From a virus, in IMG/VR virus record IMGVR_UViG_3300043313_000670, positions 1 to 31,798 of that record: a stretch of DNA of 31,798 nucleotides; one strand, written 5' to 3'. A program made the translations under genes and the position numbers. Below are positions 1-6,387 of this stretch, in pieces. The notes below the pieces were generated by a model, which did not search any database, had not been told where the DNA came from, and worked only from the letters and a program-made list of their open reading frames with translations. Each line of letters starts with the position of its first letter. Positions within the stretch are counted from its first letter, which is position 1.

Positions 1-712
1 GCTTGATCACCAGCCACTCGTCGCCCTCGCGCTCCAGAATCCGGGCCGCGAGGTCGTCCTCGTGCCAGCGGGTCATGATGATGAGCTGGAGCGCGTTGGG
101 CTTCAGGCGCGGGATGAAGTCGAACAGGTACCAAGCCCAGAGCTTCTCACGGGCCGTCTCGGACTGCACGCTCTCCTTGCCCTTCACCGGATCGTCGATC
201 AGGCCCAGGTCGCCTCGGAATCCGGCGATCGCGCTCCCCGAGCCTGCCGCGAGGTACTCGCCCTGGAACGGTCCGCCATCGAGCTTCCAGCGCCCGGTCG
301 ATCGCTGGGCCGGGTCGAGGCTGATGCCCAGCGGGCGATGGTGGAGGTCGATGAGGGACTTGATGCGGAACGAGAACCGCTCGGCGAGGTCTTCGGAGTG
401 GGAGGCGGCCAGGACCGACTTGGTGGGGTTGTTCGCCATGAACCAGGGCGGGAACAGGATGCTGCCATACGTGCTCTTGGCCGAGCCCGGCGGCATGAAG
501 ATCATCACCTTGCGCCTGGGGAATCCGTCCGGGCCGGTGAGCCTGCCCTCGGTCAGCCGGGTCAGCGTCTCGGTGATCAGCCGATGGTGCATGGCGGGCT
601 CGAACCCGCACAGCCTCGCCCAGTCGTTAAGGCTGCGCTTGGTCAGGATGAGCTGACGCTGCCTCGTCCTCAGACGCAAAAGCAGCTCGTCGCTCTCGCT
701 CCAGCCGTGCAA
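1..712 (-). CDS. terL: Terminase large subunit, N-terminal part (cut by window edge)
   Basis: ATPase motor that packages phage DNA into the prohead. The visible 237 residues include a Walker A motif PPGSAKST (residues 74-81), a Walker B-type stretch LGLIDDP (about 169-175) and the coupling-type motif MTRWHEDD near the left edge. These fit the terminase family that carries FEPAxHH near its N terminus and TRWHxxDL after the Walker B motif. The nuclease half lies outside the window. I chose the TTG at 712-710 because an AGGTGGAG Shine-Dalgarno sits 8 bases upstream, and the first ATG (592) would delete the conserved N-terminal FEPAMHHRL. The gene therefore overlaps the small terminase gene by 86 bases. 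Function is firm; the start is inferred. Confidence 0.93.
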   Translation of the reverse strand, partial: MHGWSESDELLLRLRTRQRQLILTKRSLNDWARLCGFEPAMHHRLITETLTRLTEGRLTGPDGFPRRKVMIFMPPGSAKSTYGSILFPPWFMANNPTKSVLAASHSEDLAERFSFRIKSLIDLHHRPLGISLDPAQRSTGRWKLDGGPFQGEYLAAGSGSAIAGFRGDLGLIDDPVKGKESVQSETAREKLWAWYLFDFIPRLKPNALQLIIMTRWHEDDLAARILEREGDEWLVIK

Positions 713-1097
713 TCTCGCGCTCCACCTGTTCGAGGGTCAGCTCGTCGATGTCGCCTGCGCTGGTCGACGGGTCAAGTTTCGGCTCGCGCCAGGACTTCAG
801 CCGGGGCTGGAGAATCGCCTGGGAGGCGCGCAGAGCCACGCCGGGATCACGGTCCTGGGCGGAGAGCGCCAGGACGCGCTGGGCGGCCTTGAACAGGATC
901 GCGTCCTCACCCAGCTCCAGCTCGTCGGGATACCAGTATTCCAGCTCAGTCAGGCTGATCTTGAGCGCCATGGCGATGCGCTGGTGGGGCGTGCCGTTGA
1001 ACTTGAGGATGACAACCATCTCGCGGTGGGCGTCGGTGGGCTGGTAGGCCCCGAGGCCGAGGGCGATGAGCTGGCGTCTGGGGTTGGATTCGCGCAT
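627..1097 (-). CDS. terS: Terminase small subunit (putative)
   Basis: 156 residues, immediately upstream of and overlapping the large terminase gene, which is the usual place for the DNA-recognition subunit. Residues about 27-58 (MVVILKFNGTPHQRIAMALK onward) read as a helix-turn-helix. A helical middle with RASQAILQPRL follows, then a charged C-terminal coiled-coil-like tail (EQVEREIARLERERR), as expected for a subunit that oligomerises and contacts the motor. Its ATG abuts a CTAG-centred palindrome (1098-1109), so its Shine-Dalgarno (GAGG) lies unusually far away, about 13 bases. The assignment rests on position and overall architecture rather than a diagnostic motif. Confidence 0.75.
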   Translation of the reverse strand: MRESNPRRQLIALGLGAYQPTDAHREMVVILKFNGTPHQRIAMALKISLTELEYWYPDELELGEDAILFKAAQRVLALSAQDRDPGVALRASQAILQPRLKSWREPKLDPSTSAGDIDELTLEQVEREIARLERERRAAFASEDEAASAHPDQAQP

Positions 1098-1109
1098 CCG
1101 ACTAGCCGG
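1098..1109. repeat. CCGRCTAGYCGG near-palindrome, copy 1
   Basis: CCGACTAGCCGG lies directly against the terS start codon. With its flanks (ATCCGACTAGCCGGAC, 1096-1111) it is identical over 16 bases to the copy at 8811-8826. CTAG is rare in this window, about eleven sites. Confidence 0.6.
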
Positions 1110-1124
1110 ACCTCGAGAAATGGG

Positions 1125-1283
1125 TCACCGACGGCCCTTAGGCTTCGGGGGCGACTTGGCCCGCTTGGAGGCGTCGACGAACTCCCTGGCGACCGCCTGG
1201 GGCACGCCGGACTTCTTCGCCACCTGGGGATCGTGGGCCGCAGCCCGCATCAGCCTCGCCTGCTTCGGAGTCTTGGACGGCAT
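1125..1283 (-). CDS. Small conserved-looking phage protein, 52 aa
   Basis: A short gene upstream of terS in the packaging operon. The protein begins MPSKTPKQARLMRAAAHD and continues with VAKKSGVPQAVAREFVDASKR, ending in a basic Lys/Pro tail. This layout (MPxKxPxQARLMRAAAH, then FAKKxGVPQxVAREF) recurs in small uncharacterised phage proteins, as I recall it; no function is established. The ATG at 1283 has a GGGAGAG Shine-Dalgarno about 8 bases upstream, and codon use matches the neighbours. It is strongly basic (many Lys and Arg), so nucleic-acid or scaffold contact is conceivable but not shown. It would be the first gene read leftward from the divergent control region. Confidence 0.8.
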   Translation of the reverse strand: MPSKTPKQARLMRAAAHDPQVAKKSGVPQAVAREFVDASKRAKSPPKPKGRR

Positions 1284-1368
1284 CGCGCGCTCTCCCACAG
1301 CGCCCCTGCGGGGCAGAACAGGTTTCCGGGATGGTTTCGGGGGCAGGATAATCCTCCCCTCTGAGCGT

Positions 1369-1404
1369 TATCAAGCACTTAGCTCATGTTCGTCAGGCTG
1401 TAAC
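1369..1404 (-). promoter_or_regulatory. Divergent control element, leftward copy
   Basis: Read on the minus strand it is GTTAC-N3-CTGACGAACATGAGCTAAGT-GC-TTGATA. The 20-base core (1377-1396) is identical to the core at 1645-1664, and both flanks are conserved too. It sits upstream of the packaging genes and points toward them, so it is probably a promoter or activator/operator site for leftward transcription. Confidence 0.6.
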
Positions 1405-1500
1405 TCTATCCATCGACAACAAAGCTCAACCCTTTCAAAGGCTTACTCCCTCTATCCCCCTTTTCTACAGTTCTTTCAAAAAGGGTAAAATGGGGGTCGG

Positions 1501-1556
1501 CTGCGCATCACGTGTACGCACGTGCGCGCACGGCCCTGCGCATGACGCACGTGTTG
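1501..1556. repeat. Cluster of three CACGTG palindromes
   Basis: CACGTG occurs at 1509-1514, 1519-1524 and 1548-1553. The second is centred in the 10-bp palindrome CGCACGTGCG (1517-1526). ACGCACGTG occurs twice (1516 and 1545), and both halves of the cluster begin with CTGCGCATSACG. The arrangement is iteron-like. CACGTG is otherwise scarce in the window. Confidence 0.55.
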
Positions 1557-1636
1557 GGAGTTTGGGGGATACGTTAAAAGCCGTCGAACACCCTCTAAGG
1601 TCTTGTAATTCTTGAGGAAATCGGGTGTTGAACATT

Positions 1637-1672
1637 GTAACCCTCTGACGAACATGAGCTAAGTCGTTGAAA
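1637..1672 (+). promoter_or_regulatory. Divergent control element, rightward copy
   Basis: The plus strand reads GTAAC-N3-CTGACGAACATGAGCTAAGT-CG-TTGAAA. It is the mirror copy of the element at 1369-1404 and lies 10 bases before the first rightward start codon at 1683, so each transcription unit has the same element in the same relative orientation. A TGn followed by GCTAAG inside the core is a poor extended -10. Whether host or phage machinery reads it is unknown. Confidence 0.6.
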
Positions 1673-1682
1673 TCAGGGCCAG

Positions 1683-1880
1683 ATGCGCGAGAGCCCCGCC
1701 ATCGACCCCGCAGCGGACTGGGGAGGGATCGAGACGGGGCTCTTCATGGCCTGGGTTGTTTTCGCCCGACGGAAACCCCCAGCACCGGGACCGATGATGC
1801 GCCGATTGCTCGGCCTGGACAAGGCCCCGTGTCTCAAACTATCCTCACCGCTGCCTGAGAGGCACGGGGAGAGCCTATGA
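1683..1880 (+). CDS. Possible small early protein, 65 aa
   Basis: An open frame from ATG 1683 whose TGA overlaps the next start codon as ATGA, the coupling seen across this genome. A CAGGG Shine-Dalgarno-like stretch precedes the ATG. The protein has an acidic N terminus, a hydrophobic patch (GIETGLFMAWVVFARRK, about residues 15-31) that could form a short membrane-associated helix, and a Pro/Arg-rich C terminus. I recognise no family. The overlap and third-position GC support it being real. The close promoter-like element and the lack of any motif leave doubt. Confidence 0.5.
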   Translation: MRESPAIDPAADWGGIETGLFMAWVVFARRKPPAPGPMMRRLLGLDKAPCLKLSSPLPERHGESL

Positions 1881-2137
1881 CAACCGCCTACAATCGGCCT
1901 GACAGATTCCGCCTGAAGAGGGTCCATGGCCGCGTGGTGAAGGCCCTGGACGAGCTGCACCGCGCAGGCGGCGAGCTGTACCCGGACAAGTTCGCGCCCT
2001 TCCGCTCCCGCCTGGACGCGGCGATGGGGCAGCTCGCGGGCGTTCGCGACGAGGTGTTCCAGGCCGTGATGACACTCCCGCCCGAGCAAACCGAGCGTCT
2101 CCCTTTGGGCGACGACCTCCAGGAAGCAGCCGAATGA
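1877..2137 (+). CDS. Hypothetical early protein, 86 aa
   Basis: The ATG at 1877 follows a GGGGAGAG Shine-Dalgarno, and the stop overlaps the next gene by four bases. The protein is basic at the N terminus (PDRFRLKRVHGRVVKALDEL) and appears mostly helical. Its central stretch, FAPFRSRLDAAMGQLAGVRDEVFQAVM, would form an amphipathic helix pair. There is no signal peptide, cysteine cluster or enzyme motif, and I do not recognise the family. It is the second of five short, tightly coupled genes ahead of the primase-helicase, the place where phages often keep host-takeover or counter-defence proteins, but no function can be read from it. Confidence 0.85.
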   Translation: MTTAYNRPDRFRLKRVHGRVVKALDELHRAGGELYPDKFAPFRSRLDAAMGQLAGVRDEVFQAVMTLPPEQTERLPLGDDLQEAAE

Positions 2138-2487
2138 GCGATCACAGGAAGCAGTCTCCCGAGCTGGAGCGCATTCGCGACATGCCGCCCGAGCCCGCCT
2201 GGAGCCCCGACGACATCGAGGACCAGCCCGAGCCGGAGGACGAATCCGATCCCCTGTTCGAGGATGCGGACGACGCGCCCGAGGAGAACCCGGAGCGCGA
2301 TCAGGCGAACCATGAGCGCCGCGCCTATGGGCTCGTCATGAGTCTCCAGAACACCCTGATGGGCCTCAAGCTCGCGAATCAGTTCACGAACGAGGAGCTG
2401 CCGGGGGTCGACCTCACGGTGATCCACGAGGTCCAGGAGGGCTTGCGCCAGCTCGTGCGCGACCTCCAGGCGAAATATCCGCTCTGA
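2134..2487 (+). CDS. Hypothetical acidic early protein, 117 aa
   Basis: Coupled by a 4-base overlap to the preceding gene and by one base to the next. Residues about 15-60 are very rich in Asp, Glu and Pro (for example PDDIEDQPEPEDESDPLFED) and probably disordered. Residues about 63-117 read as two helices, LVMSLQNTLMGLKLANQF and a longer one around VIHEVQEGLRQLVRDLQAKY. An acidic N-terminal tail on a small helical domain could be a DNA mimic or a protein-partner module; this is speculation from composition only. No known family is recognised. Confidence 0.85.
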   Translation: MSDHRKQSPELERIRDMPPEPAWSPDDIEDQPEPEDESDPLFEDADDAPEENPERDQANHERRAYGLVMSLQNTLMGLKLANQFTNEELPGVDLTVIHEVQEGLRQLVRDLQAKYPL

Positions 2488-2747
2488 TGCCGGTCAAGCT
2501 CTCCGAGGTCGAGAGCCTGTTCGAGAGCTTCGATTCGGAGGCCGACGTGCTCCTGGACGAGCAGGCCGCGAACCCGTCCGAGACCGTCTCGGCGGCGATC
2601 GCCATGGGCCTTGCCATCCGCCTCGTGACGTTCGTCCTCGGCAACCACATGGCGAGGACAGAATGCGAACAGGTAGCGACCAGCCTCGTGACCGAGCTGA
2701 ACACGCTGCGGCGCAGCGTGGCGACCCGGAGCGCCGGGCCGAGCTGA
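2487..2747 (+). CDS. Hypothetical early protein, 86 aa
   Basis: Starts at ATG 2487, overlapping the previous stop codon by one base. The N-terminal part is acidic (VESLFESFDSEADVLLDEQ). The middle is hydrophobic and alanine-rich (VSAAIAMGLAIRLVTFVLGN, about residues 34-53) and could be a buried or membrane-associated helix. The C terminus is polar and helical (CEQVATSLVTELNTLRRSV). I recognise no family. It belongs to the same coupled run of small genes as its neighbours. Its last 85 bases may overlap the next gene in another frame. Confidence 0.8.
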   Translation: MPVKLSEVESLFESFDSEADVLLDEQAANPSETVSAAIAMGLAIRLVTFVLGNHMARTECEQVATSLVTELNTLRRSVATRSAGPS

Positions 2748-3025
2748 CAGGCCCGAGGCTCACGCGGGCCGCCCAGGCGGTCGAGTGGCTGCGCCGACTA
2801 GGCGAAGGCCCTCAGGACAAGGCGACAGCGGCGCACAGCGCGGCCTTCATCCGCAACATCGGATTCTCGGACGACGAGGTCCGGCACGAGGAGAGCGGGG
2901 ACCTCATGACCGCAGGCGAGGCGCGCGACCGCTTCGGGCTGCACTGGTACTTGTCCACGGAGTTCACAGGCAAAGAACGCATCACGAAGGCGGGCCGGGA
3001 CGAGCTTGCCCACCACCAAAAGTAG
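2663..3025 (+). CDS. Hypothetical early protein, up to 120 aa
   Basis: The conserved-looking part begins near residue 33 (AAQAVEWLRRLGEGPQDK) and continues with FIRNIGFSDDEVRHEESGDLM and FGLHWYLSTEFTGKERITKA. This reads as a compact alpha/beta domain ending in a basic tail. ATG 2663 has a GAGG Shine-Dalgarno 8 bases upstream but creates an 85-base overlap with the previous gene. A CTG at 2744 would give a tidy short overlap instead, so the true start is uncertain. No family is recognised. It ends 93 bases before the primase-helicase; that gap shows only a weak hairpin (ATCGG...CCGAT near 3046-3064). Confidence 0.75.
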   Translation: MRTGSDQPRDRAEHAAAQRGDPERRAELTGPRLTRAAQAVEWLRRLGEGPQDKATAAHSAAFIRNIGFSDDEVRHEESGDLMTAGEARDRFGLHWYLSTEFTGKERITKAGRDELAHHQK

Positions 3026-3118
3026 GACTAGCCTTTAGCCGACTGATCGGTGCGCGACCCCGATTGGTAGGACCCAGGACCGATGACCATGCAGAGGTGT
3101 TTTTTCTAGGAGAAGACC

Positions 3119-5320
3119 GTGACAACAACAGACTATGCCATCATCAAACGCCAGTATCCGATCCGGGATTACTTGGCGCGCAGAGGTATTCGGCTCGACA
3201 AGGACGATATGTTCTCGTGCGTGGCCCCGGATCATCCTGATAAGACGCCATCGGCTCACGTCTTCACGAAAGACGGCTATGATGCCTGGAAGTGCTTCGG
3301 GTGCGGCAGGCACGGGGACGTCATCGACCTCGTCTGCCTCGACCAGGGGCTGGAGAAACCCGAGGCCGTCGTCTACCTGACGGGCAAGGAGCCCATCAAG
3401 CCGCCGCCGCCGATCCGGGAGCAACCGAGGCTGCGCGTGGTGAATGATCTCGGACCGATCCCAGAATCCGCCCCGGTCATCCGCGCAGGCCATCCCACGC
3501 CCCCGATCACCCGGAAGGACGGCACGACGCGAAAAGGGCAGATGCCCGAGGCCGTCCACGAATACCGCGATCCGGGCGGAAAACTCCTCGCATATGTGCT
3601 GCGTTTTCCGCCCAAGGGCACCTTCAAGAAATCGACCCCGCCGGTCCGCTGGGACGTCAGCCTGTCCGGGTTCGTCTGGGCGGGCTTCGCGGGAGAGGAA
3701 CGAGCCCCGCTCTACAACGCCCCCGAGCTGGCAGCGCGGCCTCACGCGCCGGTCCTGATGGTCGAGGGCGAGGCCTGCGTGGATGTCGCCCAGGTGCTCC
3801 TCCCGGACTGGGTCGTGACGACCTGGATCGGAGGCGTCGGGCAGTTCAAGAAGGCCGACCTGACCCAGCTCGACGGACGCGAGGTCACATTCTGGCCCGA
3901 CAAGGACCCGGGCGGGTTCGAGGCCATGAAGCACATGGCGGAGAAGGTCACGACCTCACGCCGCTACTGGATCGAGCCGAAAGCCGAATGGGAGCCGGGC
4001 TTCGACATCAAGGATCTCGCAGGCCAGGGTCCGGGCCTGATCGAGCCGGTGATCGCCTCCCGGGCGTTCATGGTCCGGCCTGCCCAGGAGCTGGGCGAGC
4101 GCGATCCGATCCGGGCCTATTGGCAGACGAAGACGCGCGGCGGCTGGGTGCCCGACGAGCTGGGCGAGTCGATCGTCATGAACCCGGGCGGGCCGGTCGC
4201 TGCCAAATCCGAGTTCAACGCCTACCTCGCCTTCTGCCACCACCCACGATTCCAGAGCCTCGAATGGGACACCCTCCAGCGGGTCGTGCGCTTCGAGAAC
4301 AAGCGCCTGGAGCCCCATCAATACCGCGATTTCGCCGGGATGCTCTACGCGGCGACCAAGCTCTCGACGGGCAGGGACGCGACCAACTCCGCCGTCGCCG
4401 ATGCCGCCCTGACGCGACAGGTCAACGGACTCGCCCGCCAGCTCCGGGCGGTGCAGTGGGACAAGAAGGAACGCCCGCTCTGGCGCTACTTCGGAACCCA
4501 ATACTCGCTCTGGCACGACATGGCGCTGCGGCGCTGGATGTTCGGTCTCGCGAGGCGGATTCTGGAGCCGGGATGCCAGCACGACATCATGCTGATCCTG
4601 GAAGGACCGCAGGGCGTGGGAAAGACCTCGGCACTGCGAGCCCTGGCCTCGCCCTTCGACTACGACGGCTATGTCGACATGATCTCGCTGGGGTCGAAGG
4701 ACAATGACTGGATGAAGATCGGAGGCAAGCTCATCGTCGATTTGTCCGAGCTGGCCGCCCACCGCGCCGCAGGCGACGACGTGATCAAGGGCAAGCTCTC
4801 GAACACCCACGACAACTACCGCCCGCCTTACGCCTCCCACTTCATCGACGCCCCGCGCTCCTGCGTCTTCGCGGGCTCCACAAACCGCCAGGACGCCTAC
4901 CTGTCCGACATCACCGGCAACCGCCGCTTCGCGCCGATCGAGGTCTCGGGCAAGGTCGACATCTTCGGGCTGATCCGGGATCGGGAGCAGATTTTCGCCG
5001 AGGCGATCGTCGGGCTCGACAATGGCGAGACGAACTGGTGGTCGGATTCCGAGCTGGAGCAGCAACGCTTCCAGGTCGAGGGCCGCCGCGAGGCGACCTA
5101 TTACGAGGAGCTGATCCGGGAACTCCTCGACAGCCTTCACAAGAGCATCCGGTTCCTGACGCCCCGCGAGGTCTGGCAGAAGCTGGAAGCGCACGACACG
5201 ACCATCCGCCGCCGCATCAAGCCCGAGGTCGACAGAATCCTGTCCGCGCATGGCTGGTCGGCTCGCCCCGACACGAAGGGCATGCGTCGATCTGGATGGT
5301 GGAAGACGGGGAAAGACTAG
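3119..5320 (+). CDS. Primase-helicase: CHC2 zinc finger, Toprim, VirE-type ATPase
   Basis: 733 residues combining primer synthesis and DNA unwinding. Residues 34-62 form a CHC2-type zinc finger (C34, H39, C59, C62; WKCFGCGRHGDVIDLV). A Toprim-like region follows, with VEGE at 215-218 and the acidic pair D261/D263 in FWPDKDPGG. After a linker comes a P-loop ATPase with Walker A GPQGVGKT (496-503) and downstream motifs KLIVDLSEL and FAGSTNRQDAYLSDITGNRRF, characteristic of the virulence-associated E helicase superfamily. GTG 3119 is the start, 6 bases after AGGAG. No DNA polymerase is visible nearby, so the phage may use the host polymerase or encode one elsewhere. Family is firm; domain edges are approximate. 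Confidence 0.93.
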   Translation: MTTTDYAIIKRQYPIRDYLARRGIRLDKDDMFSCVAPDHPDKTPSAHVFTKDGYDAWKCFGCGRHGDVIDLVCLDQGLEKPEAVVYLTGKEPIKPPPPIREQPRLRVVNDLGPIPESAPVIRAGHPTPPITRKDGTTRKGQMPEAVHEYRDPGGKLLAYVLRFPPKGTFKKSTPPVRWDVSLSGFVWAGFAGEERAPLYNAPELAARPHAPVLMVEGEACVDVAQVLLPDWVVTTWIGGVGQFKKADLTQLDGREVTFWPDKDPGGFEAMKHMAEKVTTSRRYWIEPKAEWEPGFDIKDLAGQGPGLIEPVIASRAFMVRPAQELGERDPIRAYWQTKTRGGWVPDELGESIVMNPGGPVAAKSEFNAYLAFCHHPRFQSLEWDTLQRVVRFENKRLEPHQYRDFAGMLYAATKLSTGRDATNSAVADAALTRQVNGLARQLRAVQWDKKERPLWRYFGTQYSLWHDMALRRWMFGLARRILEPGCQHDIMLILEGPQGVGKTSALRALASPFDYDGYVDMISLGSKDNDWMKIGGKLIVDLSELAAHRAAGDDVIKGKLSNTHDNYRPPYASHFIDAPRSCVFAGSTNRQDAYLSDITGNRRFAPIEVSGKVDIFGLIRDREQIFAEAIVGLDNGETNWWSDSELEQQRFQVEGRREATYYEELIRELLDSLHKSIRFLTPREVWQKLEAHDTTIRRRIKPEVDRILSAHGWSARPDTKGMRRSGWWKTGKD

Positions 5321-5593
5321 GTTCGGAACCGGACGGACGCGATGCTGCCTCTTGCGCACCATGGCGTCAGTCCCTATGATTCCCCTACGCAGGGCCGACC
5401 AGCCCAGCCGTTTAAAGCAGGCGCGGTTCCCTTTAGTTGACGCGCCCTCCCAGAGTGCCTTGTCCCTCGACGGTGTCTCCTAGCACCGTGGTCATCCGAG
5501 GCACTCGACGGCCCAGGCAATGGTCGAGCAGTGACAGCCGTCGCGGGCGAAGTCATGGGGGCCGGAGTCCTTGGAAGGGACGCTCCGGCCCCC
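5320..5593. other. Structured convergent gap with consecutive hairpins
   Basis: Between two convergent genes lie several perfect stems: GGTTC/GAACC (5320-5330, on the primase stop codon); GGCGCG/CGCGCC (5420-5425 and 5441-5446); GAGTGCCT/AGGCACTC (5453-5460 and 5499-5506) enclosing ACGGTG/CACCGT (5470-5475 and 5484-5489); CGACGGC/GCCGTCG (5506-5512 and 5537-5543); and the large stem at 5557-5593. No convincing gene is seen. It could be a structured RNA or a compound terminator; the strand cannot be decided. Confidence 0.6.
5557..5593. terminator. Bidirectional terminator-like hairpin
   Basis: A perfect 11-bp stem, GGGGGCCGGAG (5557-5567) with CTCCGGCCCCC (5583-5593), and a 15-base loop, 7 bases past the end of the VRR-NUC gene and between convergent genes. 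Neither side has a clear T-run, so intrinsic termination may be weak. Confidence 0.6.
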
Positions 5594-5599
5594 GCGTCG

Positions 5600-6055
5600 T
5601 TACAGGGTGATCGTCACCCGCAGCGCGCCCCATTCCTTCAGAATCCGCAGCCCGACCTCGACGCTGTCGCACCAGCGCCCCTGGCCGCCCGCCGCGATGA
5701 CCTTCTTCAGGAAGTTGGACTGATCCTCGGTCGGCTCCTCTCCGGGCCGCTTGATCTCCAGCGCGTGGATCATCGCGATCGGCGGCCCGAACAGGATCAG
5801 GTCCGAGACGCCGGGATGGACGCCCATGCGGGCCAGCCGCTGCGCCTCGGGGCTGTAGGTCTTCCCCGTCTTCGGGTTCGTCTTGCGCGCCCGCAGGCCC
5901 TCGTTGGGCGGATGGAACGCCACCCAGCCGGGGCTGATCCACCGTGCCAGGGTGTCGGAGAGCGCGCAGTGAATCTGGAACTCGCTCGGCCCCGGCGGCA
6001 GCTTGCCCTTCTGCCGCTTCGTCTTGAGGAGGTCGAGCTGGCGCTCCTCGCTCAT
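5600..6055 (-). CDS. VRR-NUC domain nuclease, 151 aa
   Basis: A stand-alone PD-(D/E)xK nuclease of the VRR-NUC type, a fold seen in structure-specific endonucleases and many phage replication or recombination loci. Visible catalytic pattern: E25, then GVSDLILFG with D85, EIK with E100 and K102, and Q112 in the following helix (EDQSNFLKKVIAAGG). The ATG at 6055 overlaps the regulator's stop codon (ATGA), so the two genes form a coupled leftward pair opposed to both flanking rightward units. It could act with RecT, encoded just across the divergent promoter, in recombination or replication-fork processing; that partnership is inferred from position. Confidence 0.88.
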   Translation of the reverse strand: MSEERQLDLLKTKRQKGKLPPGPSEFQIHCALSDTLARWISPGWVAFHPPNEGLRARKTNPKTGKTYSPEAQRLARMGVHPGVSDLILFGPPIAMIHALEIKRPGEEPTEDQSNFLKKVIAAGGQGRWCDSVEVGLRILKEWGALRVTITL

Positions 6056-6339
6056 GCGGCGACCGCCTGGGCTCCGGCCTCGCTGAGAATCTCGCGGATT
6101 TCGCGATTGATCGGCGCATCGCAGCAGTCGCAGCGCCTCACGCCCAGGCAGAAGGCGACCTCGCCCAGGTCGAACCCGCGCAGGATGCCCTCGCGCAGGA
6201 GCGCGATCTGGATGTCGTCGGAGATTTGCCAGTCGAAGGCGTCCCAGCGACCGACGGCTGTGCGATGGACCCCGCCGATCCTGGCGATCTCGGCGGCGGA
6301 GCCGTAGAGGCTGATGAGCCTCGGGATGTTGCGCTTCAT
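6052..6339 (-). CDS. Small HTH regulator, Cro/YdaS-like (putative repressor)
   Basis: 95 residues. Residues about 14-32 (SAAEIARIGGVHRTAVGRW) read as a helix-turn-helix of the Cro/YdaS type, followed by helices IQIALLREGILRG and FDLGEVAFCLG. The C terminus has four cysteines (C64, C70, C72, C73), which is unusual and could bind metal or be structural. It starts at ATG 6339 after a GAGGA Shine-Dalgarno. It diverges from recT, and the 73-base space between the two start codons holds overlapping divergent promoters and a 21-bp palindrome also present at other early promoters. The natural reading is an autoregulated repressor of the early/middle genes. DNA binding is strongly suggested by sequence; the targets are inferred. 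Confidence 0.8.
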   Translation of the reverse strand: MKRNIPRLISLYGSAAEIARIGGVHRTAVGRWDAFDWQISDDIQIALLREGILRGFDLGEVAFCLGVRRCDCCDAPINREIREILSEAGAQAVAA

Positions 6340-6356
6340 GGTGTCCTCGGATGACG

Positions 6357-6377
6357 ATGTTGACTGAGACGCAACAT
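6357..6377. promoter_or_regulatory. Operator palindrome O1 (divergent region)
   Basis: ATGTTG (6357-6362), a 9-base spacer ending ACG, then CAACAT (6372-6377): a perfect 6-bp inverted repeat. It covers the -35 of the recT promoter and the -10 of the divergent regulator promoter, so one bound protein could control both. Confidence 0.7.
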
Positions 6378-6387
6378 AAGCTATGCT
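6360..6387 (+). promoter_or_regulatory. Sigma-70-type promoter for recT
   Basis: -35 TTGACT (6360-6365), 16-base spacer, -10 TATGCT (6382-6387). It lies 25 bases before the recT ATG and overlaps operator O1. Confidence 0.7.

Larger units (their letters stand above)
1284..1682. other. Divergent control region, no gene; possible origin
   Basis: A gap of about 400 bases between leftward packaging genes and rightward early genes. It is visibly more AT-rich than its surroundings, especially 1397-1500. It contains a perfect 20-bp inverted repeat (1377-1396 and 1645-1664), short direct repeats (CTCTATCC at 1404 and 1450; CTTTCAAA at 1432 and 1473) and three CACGTG sites within 45 bases (1509, 1519, 1548). 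No good sigma-70 promoter was found by eye. The combination fits a bidirectional promoter region and possibly an origin of replication; that is inference. Confidence 0.6.

Noticed and set aside
1138-1374. A 78-codon minus-strand frame overlapping the 52-residue gene
   Set aside because: The 1125-1283 frame has a proper Shine-Dalgarno and a recognisable small phage protein pattern; this one has neither.
1604-1640. Sigma-70 promoter such as TTGAGG-N17-TTGTAA or a lone TGTAAT -10
   Set aside because: Either the -10 is poor or no -35 lies at a usable distance; the duplicated 20-base element is the better candidate.
1377-1664. Inverted repeat as the ends of an insertion sequence
   Set aside because: The 248 bases between the arms hold no transposase or open frame, no target-site duplication was seen, and both arms are promoter-proximal in matching orientation.
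3956-5362. A 468-codon minus-strand open frame
   Set aside because: Antisense to the primase-helicase, whose zinc-finger, Toprim and P-loop motifs fix the real strand.
5321-5599. tRNA gene in the structured gap
   Set aside because: No cloverleaf with T-loop GTTCRANYC and acceptor stem could be assembled; the stems are independent hairpins.
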